A DNA stretch of 50,848 nucleotides from Yoonia sp. Lineage in GTDB: Bacteria; Pseudomonadota; Alphaproteobacteria; Rhodobacterales; Rhodobacteraceae. The number at the start of each line of letters is the position of its first letter. Positions within the stretch are counted from its first letter, which is position 1. The stretch spans positions 1-50,848 of the forward strand of contig JAQXBV010000119.1 in the NCBI GenBank assembly GCA_029252195.1, given 5' to 3'. The position numbers were made by a program, and so were the translations under genes. Positions 7,708 to 17,038 of this stretch are shown piece by piece. A model generated the notes under the pieces. That model saw only the letters and a list, made by a program, of their open reading frames with translations, made no database searches and was not told the origin of the DNA.

Positions 7708-10097
7708 AATTCACACTCTCTTGGCTGAAAGCCCACCTCGACACCACGGCAACTGTTGATGAAATCTGCGAGGCGCTGACTGATCTCGGGCTTGAGGTCG
7801 AAGGGGTTGAAAATCCTTCTGAGAAGCTCAAGGCGTTCACCCTTGGTTACGTCAAACACGCGGAAAAGCACCCCGATGCGGATAAGCTGCGGGTTTGTAA
7901 GGTCGATACTGACGAGGGCGAGTTGCAGATCATTTGCGGCGCACCCAATGCCCGCGAGGGGATCACTGTTGTTGTGGCCAAACCGGGCGTTTACGTGCCG
8001 GGGATTGATACGACGATTGGCGTTGGCAAAATCCGTGGCATCGACAGTTACGGCATGATGGCCTCCGAGCGCGAGCTGGAATTGTCGGACGAACACGACG
8101 GCATCATCGAGCTGCCAAGCGGCGACGTGGGTGACCGTTTCATCGATTGGCTGGCCAAGAATGACCCGTCGAAAGTGGACACCACAATCGAGATTGCGAT
8201 CACGCCAAACCGCCCCGATGCTTTGGGCGTGCGCGGCATTGCGCGTGATTTGGCCGCCCGCGGGTTGGGCAAACTCAAGCCGCGTGAAGTGACCCCCGTC
8301 GAGGCCTCGTTCCAATCAGACCTGACGGTCAGCATTGATAACGATACGCTGGACGGCGCGCCTGTGTTTATGGGCCGCCTGATCAAAGGCGTGAAAAACG
8401 GACCATCCCCTGAGTGGTTGCAAGACCTGCTGCGCGCGATTGGCTTGCGCCCGATTTCGTTTCTCGTCGATGTGACCAACTTTTTCACCTACGATCAGAA
8501 CCGCCCGCTGCACGTTTTCGACGCCGATAAGGTCAAGGGCAACCTGCGCGTTCATCGCGCCAAGGGGGGCGAGACGATTCAGGCCTTGGACGATAAGACC
8601 TACACGCTGCAGCCCGGTCAGATGGTGATTTCCGACGACAACGGCGTGCAATCCATTGCGGGGATCATGGGCGGCGCGGATACTGGCTGCACCGAGGACA
8701 CCGTCAACGTCTTCGTTGAAAGTGCTTATTGGGATCCTGTGCAGATCGCCTATGCAGGCCGCGCGCTCAAGATTAACTCCGACGCCCGCTACCGTTTTGA
8801 GCGCGGCATTGACCCTGCGTTTACGCCTGAGGGCCTTGAGCATGCCGTGCGCATGATCGTGGACAACGCAGGCGGCGAGGTCTCAAGCGTTGTGGTCGCG
8901 GGCAAGGTACCTGACGTATCGCGCGCCTATAAGCTGGACGCAAAACGCGTGATTTCGCTTGTGGGCATGGACATCCCCGAGAGCACACAGCGCCAGACGC
9001 TGACCGCTCTCGGCTTCCGTCTGGAAGGCGATATGGCCCATGTGCCAAGTTGGCGCCCTGACGTGCTGGGCGAGGCTGATCTGGTCGAGGAAGTGGCGCG
9101 CATTGCGTCCCTGACAAAGCTGGTGGGCAAGCCGTTGCCACGCGTGGCTGGTGTGCCAAAGCCGATCCTGACGACCCTGCAAGCGCGCCAGCAAATGGCC
9201 AAGCGCATGGCGGCAGGTTTGGGTTACAACGAATGCGTGACCTATAGCTTCATTGACCGCGAGGCGGCGGCGATGTTTGGCGGCGGCGATGATGCGACGA
9301 TGTTGCAGAACCCGATTTCTGCTGATTTGTCCCACATGCGCCCCGGATTGTTGCCGGGCCTGCTGCGTGCTGCGGCCCGCAATCAGGCGCGCGGTTTTGC
9401 CGATATGGCGCTGTTCGAGGTTGGCCATGCGTTCCAAGGCGGCGAGCCCGGTGAACATCATGTGCAAATCGCAGGTATCCTGATCGGGCGGACTGGCCCT
9501 AAGGATGTGCATGGCACCTCTCGCGCTGTGGATGTCTTTGACGCCAAGGCCGACGCCGAGGCCGTCCTAGCCGCCATTGGCGCGGCTGCAAAAGTGCAGA
9601 TTCTGCGCGGTGCAGAGGGCTGGTGGCATCCGGGCCGTCATGGCAAGATTTGCCTTGGTCCGAAAAAGGTTATGGGCGTCTTTGGCGAGTTGCACCCGAA
9701 GATCTTGCGCGACATGGATATCAAGGGACCAGCGGTCGCCTTTGTTCTGTATCCGCAGGAAATCCCTGAGCCTAAGAACAAAGTTACAGCACGCCCCGCA
9801 TTGGTTGCGACTGATCTGCAAGCGGTTGAGCGTGACTTTGCCTTTGTGGTCGATGCCGATGTTGAGGCGCTGACCTTGGTCAATGCGGCAGCGGGTGCCG
9901 ACAAGGCGCTGATCACCGACGTGCGCGTCTTTGACGAGTTCATCGGCGGCAGTCTTGGGATCGGCAAAAAATCCCTCGCGATTACGGTCCGTTTGCAGCC
10001 TGTCGATACCACGTTGAAAGACAAGGACATCGAGGCAGTCGCGACCAATATCGTGGCCAAAGTGACCAAGGCCACGGGCGGCGTGCTGCGCGGATGA
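7704..10097 (+). CDS. pheT: phenylalanyl-tRNA synthetase beta subunit
   Basis: Beta chain (797 residues) partnering PheS; it holds the editing site and tRNA contacts. Domain order is standard: N-terminal B1 ([13 protein letters not shown]), a tRNA-binding OB fold near 40-150 ([17 protein letters not shown]), the B3/B4 editing region ([28 protein letters not shown]), the B5 region near 400-480, a catalytic-like core ([16 protein letters not shown]) and a C-terminal FDX-ACB anticodon-binding domain (about 705-797; [10 protein letters not shown]). Full length. Start overlaps the pheS stop; stop overlaps the acetyltransferase start. Confidence 0.98.
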   Translation: MKFTLSWLKAHLDTTATVDEICEALTDLGLEVEGVENPSEKLKAFTLGYVKHAEKHPDADKLRVCKVDTDEGELQIICGAPNAREGITVVVAKPGVYVPGIDTTIGVGKIRGIDSYGMMASERELELSDEHDGIIELPSGDVGDRFIDWLAKNDPSKVDTTIEIAITPNRPDALGVRGIARDLAARGLGKLKPREVTPVEASFQSDLTVSIDNDTLDGAPVFMGRLIKGVKNGPSPEWLQDLLRAIGLRPISFLVDVTNFFTYDQNRPLHVFDADKVKGNLRVHRAKGGETIQALDDKTYTLQPGQMVISDDNGVQSIAGIMGGADTGCTEDTVNVFVESAYWDPVQIAYAGRALKINSDARYRFERGIDPAFTPEGLEHAVRMIVDNAGGEVSSVVVAGKVPDVSRAYKLDAKRVISLVGMDIPESTQRQTLTALGFRLEGDMAHVPSWRPDVLGEADLVEEVARIASLTKLVGKPLPRVAGVPKPILTTLQARQQMAKRMAAGLGYNECVTYSFIDREAAAMFGGGDDATMLQNPISADLSHMRPGLLPGLLRAAARNQARGFADMALFEVGHAFQGGEPGEHHVQIAGILIGRTGPKDVHGTSRAVDVFDAKADAEAVLAAIGAAAKVQILRGAEGWWHPGRHGKICLGPKKVMGVFGELHPKILRDMDIKGPAVAFVLYPQEIPEPKNKVTARPALVATDLQAVERDFAFVVDADVEALTLVNAAAGADKALITDVRVFDEFIGGSLGIGKKSLAITVRLQPVDTTLKDKDIEAVATNIVAKVTKATGGVLRG

Positions 10098-10522
10098 TCC
10101 GCCGCGCCACCCCCGACGATGTAAATGGGCTAAGGGCAGCCGTGATTGCGGCCTATGCGCCCTTTGCCGACCAAGGGATCGGTTTGCCGCCTGTGGCCGA
10201 AGGGCTGGATACGGATATTCGTGACCACCTCGTCTGGGTCGCTGATGACCGTGGCATTATCCTTGGCGGGATCGTTTTGATGATCGCGGACGGACACGCC
10301 CATTTGGCCAATGTCGCTGTGCACCCTGATTTCGCTGGCAAGGGGCTTGGGCGCGAGTTGATCGACACGGCGCAAAACGCGGCGCTGGCGCTGGGCTGCA
10401 CCGACATGTCCCTGACCACGCACCCCGATATGACAGCAACCATCGGCTTTTACGAAAAGCTCGGATGGGTCGAGACAGGGCGCGAGCGCGACAAGGTGTT
10501 CATGACGACCAGTTTTGTTTAG
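10094..10522 (+). CDS. GNAT-family N-acetyltransferase
   Basis: A 142-residue GCN5-related acetyltransferase. The acetyl-CoA-binding motif is visible as VAVHPDFAGKGLGREL near residues 74-89, preceded by strand-forming GIILGGIVLMIADG and followed by GFYEKLGWVETG, the usual C-terminal signature. The acceptor cannot be told from sequence. It starts within the pheT stop codon (ATGA), so it is the third gene of the pheST operon; a link to tRNA or protein synthesis is only suggested by position. Confidence 0.9.
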   Translation: MIRRATPDDVNGLRAAVIAAYAPFADQGIGLPPVAEGLDTDIRDHLVWVADDRGIILGGIVLMIADGHAHLANVAVHPDFAGKGLGRELIDTAQNAALALGCTDMSLTTHPDMTATIGFYEKLGWVETGRERDKVFMTTSFV

Positions 10523-10670
10523 TTAAAAAAGCCACTCATAAATCCCCGCGTATTTGGGGGGAATAAATCCGAATTAAAACCGTTGTTATGGCGTCCGCGT
10601 CAGCTAAAAGAGCTTACACGCGCAATCGGCGACAGATCGGAAATGCGCTTTTATACTTAGGTGACTACGC

Positions 10671-11084
10671 ATGATTAACGAATTCAAAGACTTCATCGCC
10701 AAGGGCAATGTCATGGATATGGCTGTTGGTATCATCATCGGCGCGGCATTCACGGCCATCGTCACGTCGCTTGTGGGTGACCTGATCAACCCGATCATCA
10801 GCCTGTTCACAGGCGGTGTTGATTTCTCGAACCTGTTCGTGAACTTGAGTGGCGAAGACTATGCGACCATTGCCGCCGCAGACGAGGCCGGAGCCGCCGT
10901 CTTCGCCTATGGCCGTTTCATCATGGCGATCATCAACTTTTTGATCATCGCATTTGTTGTGTTCATGCTGGTAAAAGCAGTGAACAAGGCGAAAGGCCCC
11001 GCGCCAGTCGCCGCACCAGAGGCGCCAAAAGGCCCAACACAAGAAGAGCTGCTTGCAGAAATCTTGGCAGCACTGAAGAAGTAA
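10671..11084 (+). CDS. mscL: large-conductance mechanosensitive channel
   Basis: MscL, 137 residues, a homopentameric inner-membrane channel that opens under osmotic downshock. It has the conserved amphipathic N-terminus and TM1 ([26 protein letters not shown]), a periplasmic loop with [12 protein letters not shown]2 ([24 protein letters not shown]) and a cytoplasmic helix ending [11 protein letters not shown]. The loop insert [15 protein letters not shown] is slightly longer than in E. coli. Monocistronic: 148 bases of spacer upstream and a terminator downstream. Confidence 0.97.
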   Translation: MINEFKDFIAKGNVMDMAVGIIIGAAFTAIVTSLVGDLINPIISLFTGGVDFSNLFVNLSGEDYATIAAADEAGAAVFAYGRFIMAIINFLIIAFVVFMLVKAVNKAKGPAPVAAPEAPKGPTQEELLAEILAALKK

Positions 11085-11104
11085 TTTTCGGTTCTGTAAA
11101 ATGG

Positions 11105-11134
11105 AAAAGGCCCGCCAGAACGGCGGGCCTTTTT
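11105..11134. terminator. bidirectional terminator between mscL and ald
   Basis: AAAAGGCCCGCC (11105-11116) pairs with GGCGGGCCTTTT (11122-11133) around a 5-base loop. T-runs follow on both strands (five on plus, four on minus), so it can end mscL from one side and ald from the other. Confidence 0.9.
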
Positions 11135-11154
11135 GCGTTGCCACGGCCGCGGCG

Positions 11155-12273
11155 TTACTTTTTCAGCGCAAGAGCGGGTGCGATCACGTCGATCCCAAGG
11201 GCCTTACCAACGGCATAGTAGGTCAGCTCGCCCGCGTGCACATTGAGGCCCGCCAGCAAGTGCGGATCGTCTTCGCACGCCTGACGCCAGCCCTTATTGG
11301 CAAGGGCCAACATGAACGGCATGGTCGCGTTGCCAAGGGCGATTGTCGATGTGCGGGCGACCGCGCCGGGCATATTGGCGACGCAGTAATGCATGATGCC
11401 GTCGACCTCATAGATCGGGTCTTGGTGGGTGGTGGCGCGCGATGTCTCAAAGCAGCCGCCTTGGTCGATGGCCACATCAACCAGCGCCGCACCCGGTTTC
11501 AACTCGGAGAGCTGTGCGCGCGAGATGAGCGTTGGCGCGGCCGCACCGGGGATCAGAACCGCGCCGATGATCATGTCGGCCTGTTGGGCCAATTCGATGG
11601 TATTCCCCTCGGAGGCGTAGGAGGTTTTGAACGTGCCGCCAAAGACATCGTCGAGATAGCGCAATCGCGGCAGCGAGCGGTCTAGTACGGTCACATCGGC
11701 GCCCATACCTGCTGCAATTTTCGCCGCATGTGTGCCAACAACACCGCCGCCAATGACCAGCACCTTTGCAGGGCCAACGCCCGGGACGCCACCCAAAAGG
11801 ACACCGCGGCCGCCATTGGCCTTTTGAAGGGTCCACGCGCCGACCTGCGGGGCCAAACGGCCCGCCACTTCGGACATTGGTGCAAGCAATGGCAGGCCGC
11901 CGTTGCGGTCGGTTACGGTCTCATAAGCGATGCAGGTCGCACCCGAGGCTATCAGATCGCGCGTTTGCTCAGGATCGGGCGCAAGGTGCAGATAAGTAAA
12001 GAGGATTTGCCCCTCGCGCAGCATCTTACGCTCGACGGGCTGGGGCTCTTTGACCTTCACGATCATGTCGGCCGCCGCAAAGATTTCGGCGGCAGTGCCT
12101 GCGATTTTCGCGCCCGCTGCGAGGTAATCCTCATCGGTAAAGCCCGCGCCGATGCCGCCCTGGGTCTCAACCGTGACGGTATGGCCCGCCGTCACAGCCT
12201 CGCGCGCGGCGTTTGGCGTCAGACCGACGCGAAATTCTTGTGGTTTGATCTCTTTTGGGCAACCGATGTGCAT
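11155..12273 (-). CDS. ald: alanine dehydrogenase
   Basis: NAD-dependent L-alanine dehydrogenase, 372 residues, interconverting alanine with pyruvate and ammonium. It shows the N-terminal [20 protein letters not shown], substrate residues in KVKEPQ and FTYLHLAPD, the Rossmann motif [17 protein letters not shown] near 170-186, and the C-terminal [15 protein letters not shown] strong AAGGAGG site precedes the ATG. It is divergent from an Lrp-type regulator, the classic arrangement for an alanine-responsive regulator controlling ald. Confidence 0.97.
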   Translation of the reverse strand: MHIGCPKEIKPQEFRVGLTPNAAREAVTAGHTVTVETQGGIGAGFTDEDYLAAGAKIAGTAAEIFAAADMIVKVKEPQPVERKMLREGQILFTYLHLAPDPEQTRDLIASGATCIAYETVTDRNGGLPLLAPMSEVAGRLAPQVGAWTLQKANGGRGVLLGGVPGVGPAKVLVIGGGVVGTHAAKIAAGMGADVTVLDRSLPRLRYLDDVFGGTFKTSYASEGNTIELAQQADMIIGAVLIPGAAAPTLISRAQLSELKPGAALVDVAIDQGGCFETSRATTHQDPIYEVDGIMHYCVANMPGAVARTSTIALGNATMPFMLALANKGWRQACEDDPHLLAGLNVHAGELTYYAVGKALGIDVIAPALALKK

Positions 12274-12415
12274 GCCGTGTTTCCTCCTTGAAACGTCATG
12301 CGCACACTATCTGACGGCTCTTGCGCAATTACTTGGTCGAACCTCTTGGGTATTGGCGAAAAATGTGCAAGGAATCTGCGTTAATACGGAATTTCTTCGA
12401 AGGAAGCTGCGCGAA
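12274..12415. promoter_or_regulatory. ald / Lrp-regulator divergent control region
   Basis: This 142-base spacer must hold both promoters and probably the regulator's sites. Visible candidates are a TTGCGCAA palindrome at 12321-12328 and a related TGTGCAA further on (about 12364-12370). No single convincing repeated operator was found. Confidence 0.35.
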
Positions 12416-12880
12416 ATGGAACTTGATAGCATAGACTGCCGAATCTTGGAGGTGCTGCAAAAGTCGGGGCGTATGTCGAATGCGGAGCTGTCAGAGATGG
12501 TAAATCTTTCACCATCCGCCTGTCATAGACGGGTGCAACGGTTGGAAAAAGACGGGTTTATCCGCGGCTATGTGGCCTTGCTCAATCCGCGTAAGGTGGG
12601 CCGTCCAACGACGGTTTTTGTTGAAATTACTTTGTCAGGGCAGGCGGATGAAGTCTTGGATGCCTTCGAGAAGGCCGTGGCGCGCGTCCCTGATGTGCTT
12701 GAATGTCACCTCATGGCAGGCTCCGCAGATTACCTGCTCAAGGTCGTGGCAGGTGATACGGAAGATTTCGCCCGCATCCATCGCCGCCATCTGGCGACCT
12801 TACCCGGCGTGGCGCAAATGCAGTCATCCTTTGCGCTGCGCACCGTGCGTCATACAACCGCACTGCCTGTCAGGGACTAA
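12416..12880 (+). CDS. Lrp/AsnC-family regulator, likely controls ald
   Basis: A 154-residue Lrp/AsnC regulator. The N-terminal helix-turn-helix (MSNAELSEMVNLSPSACHRR, about residues 19-38) is followed by the RAM ligand-binding domain (ARVPDVLECHLMAGSADYLLKVV). ATG 12416 begins MELDSIDCRILEVLQ, as in the family; the frame is open far upstream into ald antisense, so the family start was used. AAGGAAG lies 9-15 bases upstream. Divergence from ald suggests it senses alanine or another amino acid and activates ald; that is inference. Confidence 0.93.
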   Translation: MELDSIDCRILEVLQKSGRMSNAELSEMVNLSPSACHRRVQRLEKDGFIRGYVALLNPRKVGRPTTVFVEITLSGQADEVLDAFEKAVARVPDVLECHLMAGSADYLLKVVAGDTEDFARIHRRHLATLPGVAQMQSSFALRTVRHTTALPVRD

Positions 12881-12944
12881 GGCGGCTTGCAGGTGACGAA
12901 AGATCGTGTAACCACAAGTTAACAAATCAAAAAAGGCAGCAATT

Positions 12945-14117
12945 ATGAAGCGCGGACTTCTGGCCCTGAGTTTGGCCTATATTCTCTCCCAGTTTTATCG
13001 TGCATTCCTGCCCGTTCTGGCACCTGTTTTGGCCACGGAAATCGGGGCATCGCCCGACGATCTGGCGCGGGCTTCTGGCATTTGGTTTCTGATTTTTGCG
13101 GTGATGCAAATTCCTGTGGGCATGAGCCTCGATAGTGTCGGGCCTCGCAGAACTGCATCGGCGCTGTTCATTCTTGGTGGGGCAGGTGGCGCATTGGTTT
13201 TCGGCCTTGCGCAATCGCCGCTGCATGTGACGATCGCAATGGCATTGATCGGGATCGGTTGCTCGCCCGTGCTGATGGCCGCTTATTATATCATTGCACG
13301 CACCTATTCTGCGGCGGCTTTTGGCACGTTGGCCGGGGGCATGATCGGGTTTGGATCCATCGGGAACCTCGCTGGATCGGCGCCGATGGCGTGGTCGATT
13401 GAGGCCCTTGGCTGGCGGCCTACGATGCTTGTTTTGGCGGCTGTTTCCCTTGTGGTCGGATTGGCGCTGATGGCGATGATCCGCGACCCTGAACGGATCG
13501 AAACCGAGGAAAAAGGCTCTATCCTGACTTTGCTCAAGATACCGATCCTGTGGCCGATATTTATCGTCATGCTGGTGAACTACGCCCCCGCAGCAAGTTT
13601 ACGCGGACTTTGGGCGGGTCCATATCTGGGCGATGTGTTTGGCGCAGATGTCGGCACGATCGGAAGGGCGACCTTCATCATGGCGATTGCGATGATTATT
13701 GGTAACTTTGCCTTTGGGCCGCTGGAGCGGCTGTTTGGCACCCGTAAATGGGTGGTGTTTGGCGGGATCAGCATGGGGGCGATGGCACTGGCCGTGCTCT
13801 GGCTGTATCCAGCGCAAAGCCTTTGGCTTTCGACTGTACTGCTGGCCTTGGTGGGGATCTCTGGATCGACGTTTGCGGTGATCATCGGGCATGGTAAATC
13901 GTTCTTCCCCGCCCATTTGATGGGGCGCGGTGTCACCTTGATGAACCTTTTCGGGATCGGCGGGGCCGGCATTATGCAGTTCGCCACTGGCCCGATTTAT
14001 CGTGGTGCGCTGACCGATGTGGCAAGCGATGCCTATGTGGCCATTTTCGCCGTCTTCACCATCATGACGGCCGCGGGTCTTGTTGCTTATCTGTTCGCGC
14101 AGGACCGCGTCGACTAA
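12945..14117 (+). CDS. MFS transporter
   Basis: A 390-residue inner-membrane carrier of the major facilitator superfamily with about 12 hydrophobic segments. The loop 2-3 motif region reads MSLDSVGPRRTASALFILGG. The first half has AYYIIARTYSAAAFGTLAG and the second half GPLERLFGTRKWVVFGG, a weak copy of the same motif. The substrate cannot be told. AAAGGCAG precedes the ATG. It stands 64 bases after the Lrp-type regulator on the same strand, so it may be under the same control. Confidence 0.88.
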   Translation: MKRGLLALSLAYILSQFYRAFLPVLAPVLATEIGASPDDLARASGIWFLIFAVMQIPVGMSLDSVGPRRTASALFILGGAGGALVFGLAQSPLHVTIAMALIGIGCSPVLMAAYYIIARTYSAAAFGTLAGGMIGFGSIGNLAGSAPMAWSIEALGWRPTMLVLAAVSLVVGLALMAMIRDPERIETEEKGSILTLLKIPILWPIFIVMLVNYAPAASLRGLWAGPYLGDVFGADVGTIGRATFIMAIAMIIGNFAFGPLERLFGTRKWVVFGGISMGAMALAVLWLYPAQSLWLSTVLLALVGISGSTFAVIIGHGKSFFPAHLMGRGVTLMNLFGIGGAGIMQFATGPIYRGALTDVASDAYVAIFAVFTIMTAAGLVAYLFAQDRVD

Positions 14118-14178
14118 ACCTCTTTCCCTTAGGACGCAAGCGCGGTAAGAGGCGGCACTCTAATCAAGGGAACAACTC

Positions 14179-15201
14179 ATGGGTTATAATATCGTCGTTG
14201 TCGGCGCCACAGGTAACGTGGGCCACGAAATGCTAAATATCCTCGCAGAGCGCACCTTTCCGGTCGACAAGATTGCGGCCCTCGCAAGCCGTAGTTCGCT
14301 GGGGACGGAAGTCAGCTTTGGTGATAAAACCGTTAAAACCCAAGACCTTGATACCTTTGATTTCACAGGTTGGGACATCGCGCTGTTCGCCGTCGGCTCT
14401 GACGCGACCAAGAAATACGCGCCACTAGCCGCGAAGGCAGGCTGTGTTGTGATCGATAACTCGTCACTGTATCGCTATGATGCGGATATTCCGTTGATCG
14501 TTCCAGAGGTGAACCCTCAAGCGATTCACATGTATAAGAACAAGAATATCATCGCGAACCCGAACTGCTCGACCGCGCAGATGGTTGTTGCGCTCAAGCC
14601 ATTGCACGACCGCGCTACGATCAAGCGCGTCGTTGTTTCGACCTATCAGTCGGTTTCCGGTGCGGGCAAGGCTGGCATGGATGAGCTTTGGGATCAGACC
14701 AAGGCGATTTATAATCCGACCGACAACAAGGAATACGGTACGTTTTCCAAGCAGATCGCTTTCAACGTGATCCCGCATATCGATGTTTTCATGGATAGCG
14801 GCGACACGAAAGAAGAGTGGAAGATGGTCGCCGAGACCAAGAAGATCGTCGATCCCAAGATCAAAGTGACGGCCACTTGCGTGCGCGTTCCTGTTTTTGT
14901 GGGCCACTCGGAATCGATTAACATCGAGTTCGAAGAGTTCCTTGATGAGGATGAAGCGCGCGACATCCTGCGCGAGGCTCCTGGGATCATGGTGATCGAT
15001 AAGCGCGAACCGGGAGGCTATGTCACGCCAATCGAATGCGTCGGCGATTTTGCGACATTCATCAGCCGTATCCGTCAGGACGTGACCGTTGAAAACGGTC
15101 TGAACCTGTGGTGTGTCTCTGATAACCTGCGCAAAGGTGCCGCTCTGAACGCGGTGCAGATTGCCGAGCTTCTCGGGCGTGAGTGCCTGAAAAAGGGTTA
15201 A
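14179..15201 (+). CDS. asd: aspartate-semialdehyde dehydrogenase
   Basis: A 340-residue NADP-dependent enzyme reducing aspartyl phosphate to aspartate semialdehyde, the branch point to lysine/diaminopimelate, threonine and methionine. Evidence: N-terminal GATGNVGHEMLNIL (dinucleotide loop), the nucleophilic cysteine in ANPNCSTAQMV near residue 132, VSTYQSVSGAGKAGMDEL, and the substrate region ATCVRVPVFVGHSESINIEF. AGGGAA precedes the ATG. It meets the next gene tail to tail with no spacer, so any termination signal lies within coding sequence. Confidence 0.97.
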   Translation: MGYNIVVVGATGNVGHEMLNILAERTFPVDKIAALASRSSLGTEVSFGDKTVKTQDLDTFDFTGWDIALFAVGSDATKKYAPLAAKAGCVVIDNSSLYRYDADIPLIVPEVNPQAIHMYKNKNIIANPNCSTAQMVVALKPLHDRATIKRVVVSTYQSVSGAGKAGMDELWDQTKAIYNPTDNKEYGTFSKQIAFNVIPHIDVFMDSGDTKEEWKMVAETKKIVDPKIKVTATCVRVPVFVGHSESINIEFEEFLDEDEARDILREAPGIMVIDKREPGGYVTPIECVGDFATFISRIRQDVTVENGLNLWCVSDNLRKGAALNAVQIAELLGRECLKKG

Positions 15202-15672
15202 TTACTCGAAAGGCTCGAAGACGTCCACACCGGCGTCTTCGGGCAATTCCAGCATCCGGTGTTCGAGCCAGCGATATGGGTGACTTGGGAATGGTTTACG
15301 AAAACGCCGCATGAGTTTACTATAACTAAACCCGAGTTCAGATGCTTTGCAGATACGCTGGTCACTTGGCCAATCGTGAAGCGCGAGGCCGCCGCCCGCG
15401 ACGCGCAGAATATAGCCTTTGTTTTTGAGGCGGTTCTCCAGATCAACCCAATTTGTTGCATGTGCGAGATCATGTGCGAGGCGCGCACGTAAGGGCGCGA
15501 GGAGCCGCTCATCCGCCCTAACAGGCGGTTTCGCGTTGTTGGCGCGCGCAATTTCCTTTGTAAGTGCGATCCGCACGAGTTGCCCCAGAGAAATATCTTG
15601 CTCTACCGCCAAATTGATGGCCGCCTCGCGCAAGGATTTCCCAAGTTGAACTTCACAGGTTTCTTTTGTCAT
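15202..15672 (-). CDS. hypothetical protein with segment reminiscent of relaxases
   Basis: A 156-residue protein with an N-terminal helix pair (GKSLREAAINLAVEQDISLGQLVRIAL) that could be a ribbon-helix-helix-like element, a basic middle (RLLAPLRARLAHDLAHATNW), and a C-terminal part with GYILRVAGGGLALHDW, CKASELGFSYSKLMRRF and PFPSHPYRWLEHR. The latter arrangement recalls a segment near the end of some relaxase/mobilisation proteins, but I cannot confirm this. No plasmid or transfer genes are nearby. Function unknown. It is convergent with asd, and the stops abut. Confidence 0.65.
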   Translation of the reverse strand: MTKETCEVQLGKSLREAAINLAVEQDISLGQLVRIALTKEIARANNAKPPVRADERLLAPLRARLAHDLAHATNWVDLENRLKNKGYILRVAGGGLALHDWPSDQRICKASELGFSYSKLMRRFRKPFPSHPYRWLEHRMLELPEDAGVDVFEPFE

Positions 15673-15738
15673 GGTGAAAAGAAACCGCAGATTGGTAAAA
15701 ATGCCGTTAAGTGCGTCGCTGTGTAGATCCTGTGGGCG

Positions 15739-16047
15739 CTAGAAACGCTCCGCGCGGAGCACCATTGCATCGGTCACGCTGACGACGCCGATATGCGGCT
15801 CAACCACCGCAAAGGCTGCATCTAAGAGCGTATCAAGCCGCTCGGGCCGAATGAGGCAGATCACAGCCACCATGCCCGCCCGCCCGACTTGCCCCTCGCG
15901 CGACCAGCGCCCGGAACGGCCAGAGCCACCCAAGACAGGCAGCACGGTAAATCCTGTGACCCCAGCTTTTTCGAGTGCCGCAGTGAGGCGCTTTTCCAAC
16001 GGGGCTTCGATCATAATCTCGACGCGTTTTGCGGTATGCATGTCCAT
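15739..16047 (-). CDS. PII-like SbtB-type regulator
   Basis: A 102-residue PII-superfamily protein. It shows the ferredoxin-like pattern (AKRVEIMIEAPLEKRLTAALEKAGVTGFTVLPVLGG), a flexible Ser/Arg/Gly T-loop (about 40-57; SGRSGRWSREGQVGRAG) and MVAVICLIRPERLDTLLDA. It sits one base after the SbtA-type transporter stop. In cyanobacteria SbtB binds adenine nucleotides including cAMP and docks on SbtA, so the same role in bicarbonate uptake is likely here. The cyanobacterial C-terminal cysteine (redox) loop is absent; the chain ends VLRAERF. MHTAK, two codons in, is an alternative start. Confidence 0.85.
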   Translation of the reverse strand: MDMHTAKRVEIMIEAPLEKRLTAALEKAGVTGFTVLPVLGGSGRSGRWSREGQVGRAGMVAVICLIRPERLDTLLDAAFAVVEPHIGVVSVTDAMVLRAERF

Positions 16048-16048
16048 G

Positions 16049-17026
16049 TCAGCCTCCTGTGACCATCTGCGCGACTGTCAGATAGAGCGGTATTCCAAGC
16101 GTTAAGTTGAAGGGGAACGTGATCCCGAGTGAGAGCGTCAGATAGATCGCAGGGTTCGCTTGGGGCAGCGCCACACGCATCGCGGCAGGCACCGCGATAT
16201 AGCTGGCAGAGGCCGCCAGAACCATCAGCAACAGCACGCCACCCGTCGACAGCCCGACTAGCAGTGCCGCAGCAAGGCCAAACGTCGCCCCGATCAGCGG
16301 CATCAAAATGCCAAATGCCACGATGGGCAAGGTCACGACCCCCTTGGCCGCGCGCAATCCGCGGCCCGCAATCAGCCCCATATCGAGCAGGAACAGGCAG
16401 AGCACGCCTTTGAAGGGGCTCACGATGAAAGGCGCGATCTCGGCGAGCCCCTTCTCTCCGGTGATCATCCCGATCACAAAGGCCCCGACCAGCAGCACGA
16501 TAGACCCGTTCAGCATGATTTCACGGATCAACCCGTCATCCATCTTGGCATTGGTCCCGCCGCGCGCCACGAGCCAGAGCGCGGAAAGGATGGCGGGTGC
16601 TTCCATCGCGGCTGCGACGGCCACCAGATAGCCTTCGGAAGAAATCGCGCGCCCTTCGAGCACAGATGTCGCGGCCACAAAGGTCACGATTGAAATCGAC
16701 CCGTAGTGCGCCGCAATTGCCGCCGCGTCGATTTTGGAAAGCTTTGTCATGATCTTGAGCAGCGTAAAGGCGACAAGCGGTAGCCCGAACGACAAGACCA
16801 CACCGGCGCCAACAGCCGTAAGCAGCTTTGCATCCACCCCATGCGCAGCCACGCTGGCGCCACCCTTAAAGCCAATCGCGAAAAGCAGATAAATCGACAT
16901 ACCCTTTGCGATCGCTTCGGGGATCGTCAGATCAGAGCGCGCCCAAGCGGCCATCAGGCCAAGTGCAAAGCTCAAGATGATCGGCGAAATCAGGTTAGAT
17001 GCAGCGAGGTCAAAAATAGAGGACAC
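16049..17026 (-). CDS. SbtA-type sodium-dependent bicarbonate transporter
   Basis: A 325-residue polytopic inner-membrane protein of the DUF897/SbtA family, with about ten helices in an inverted-repeat layout. Family-like stretches are NLISPIILSFALGLMAAWARSD at the N-terminus, AIGFKGGASVAAHGVD, AAHYGSISIVTFVAATSVLEG and VLCLFLLDMGLIAGRGL. SbtA in cyanobacteria co-transports sodium and bicarbonate. Flanked by carbonic anhydrase upstream (12-base gap) and SbtB downstream (1-base gap), it is very probably one operon. Substrate is inferred from family and context, not shown. Confidence 0.88.
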   Translation of the reverse strand: MSSIFDLAASNLISPIILSFALGLMAAWARSDLTIPEAIAKGMSIYLLFAIGFKGGASVAAHGVDAKLLTAVGAGVVLSFGLPLVAFTLLKIMTKLSKIDAAAIAAHYGSISIVTFVAATSVLEGRAISSEGYLVAVAAAMEAPAILSALWLVARGGTNAKMDDGLIREIMLNGSIVLLVGAFVIGMITGEKGLAEIAPFIVSPFKGVLCLFLLDMGLIAGRGLRAAKGVVTLPIVAFGILMPLIGATFGLAAALLVGLSTGGVLLLMVLAASASYIAVPAAMRVALPQANPAIYLTLSLGITFPFNLTLGIPLYLTVAQMVTGG

Positions 17027-17038
17027 TTCGGGAAACCT

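Noticed and set aside
11101-11685. 194-codon plus-strand frame opposite the end of ald
   Set aside because: It begins inside the mscL/ald terminator and lies entirely over conserved ald coding sequence.
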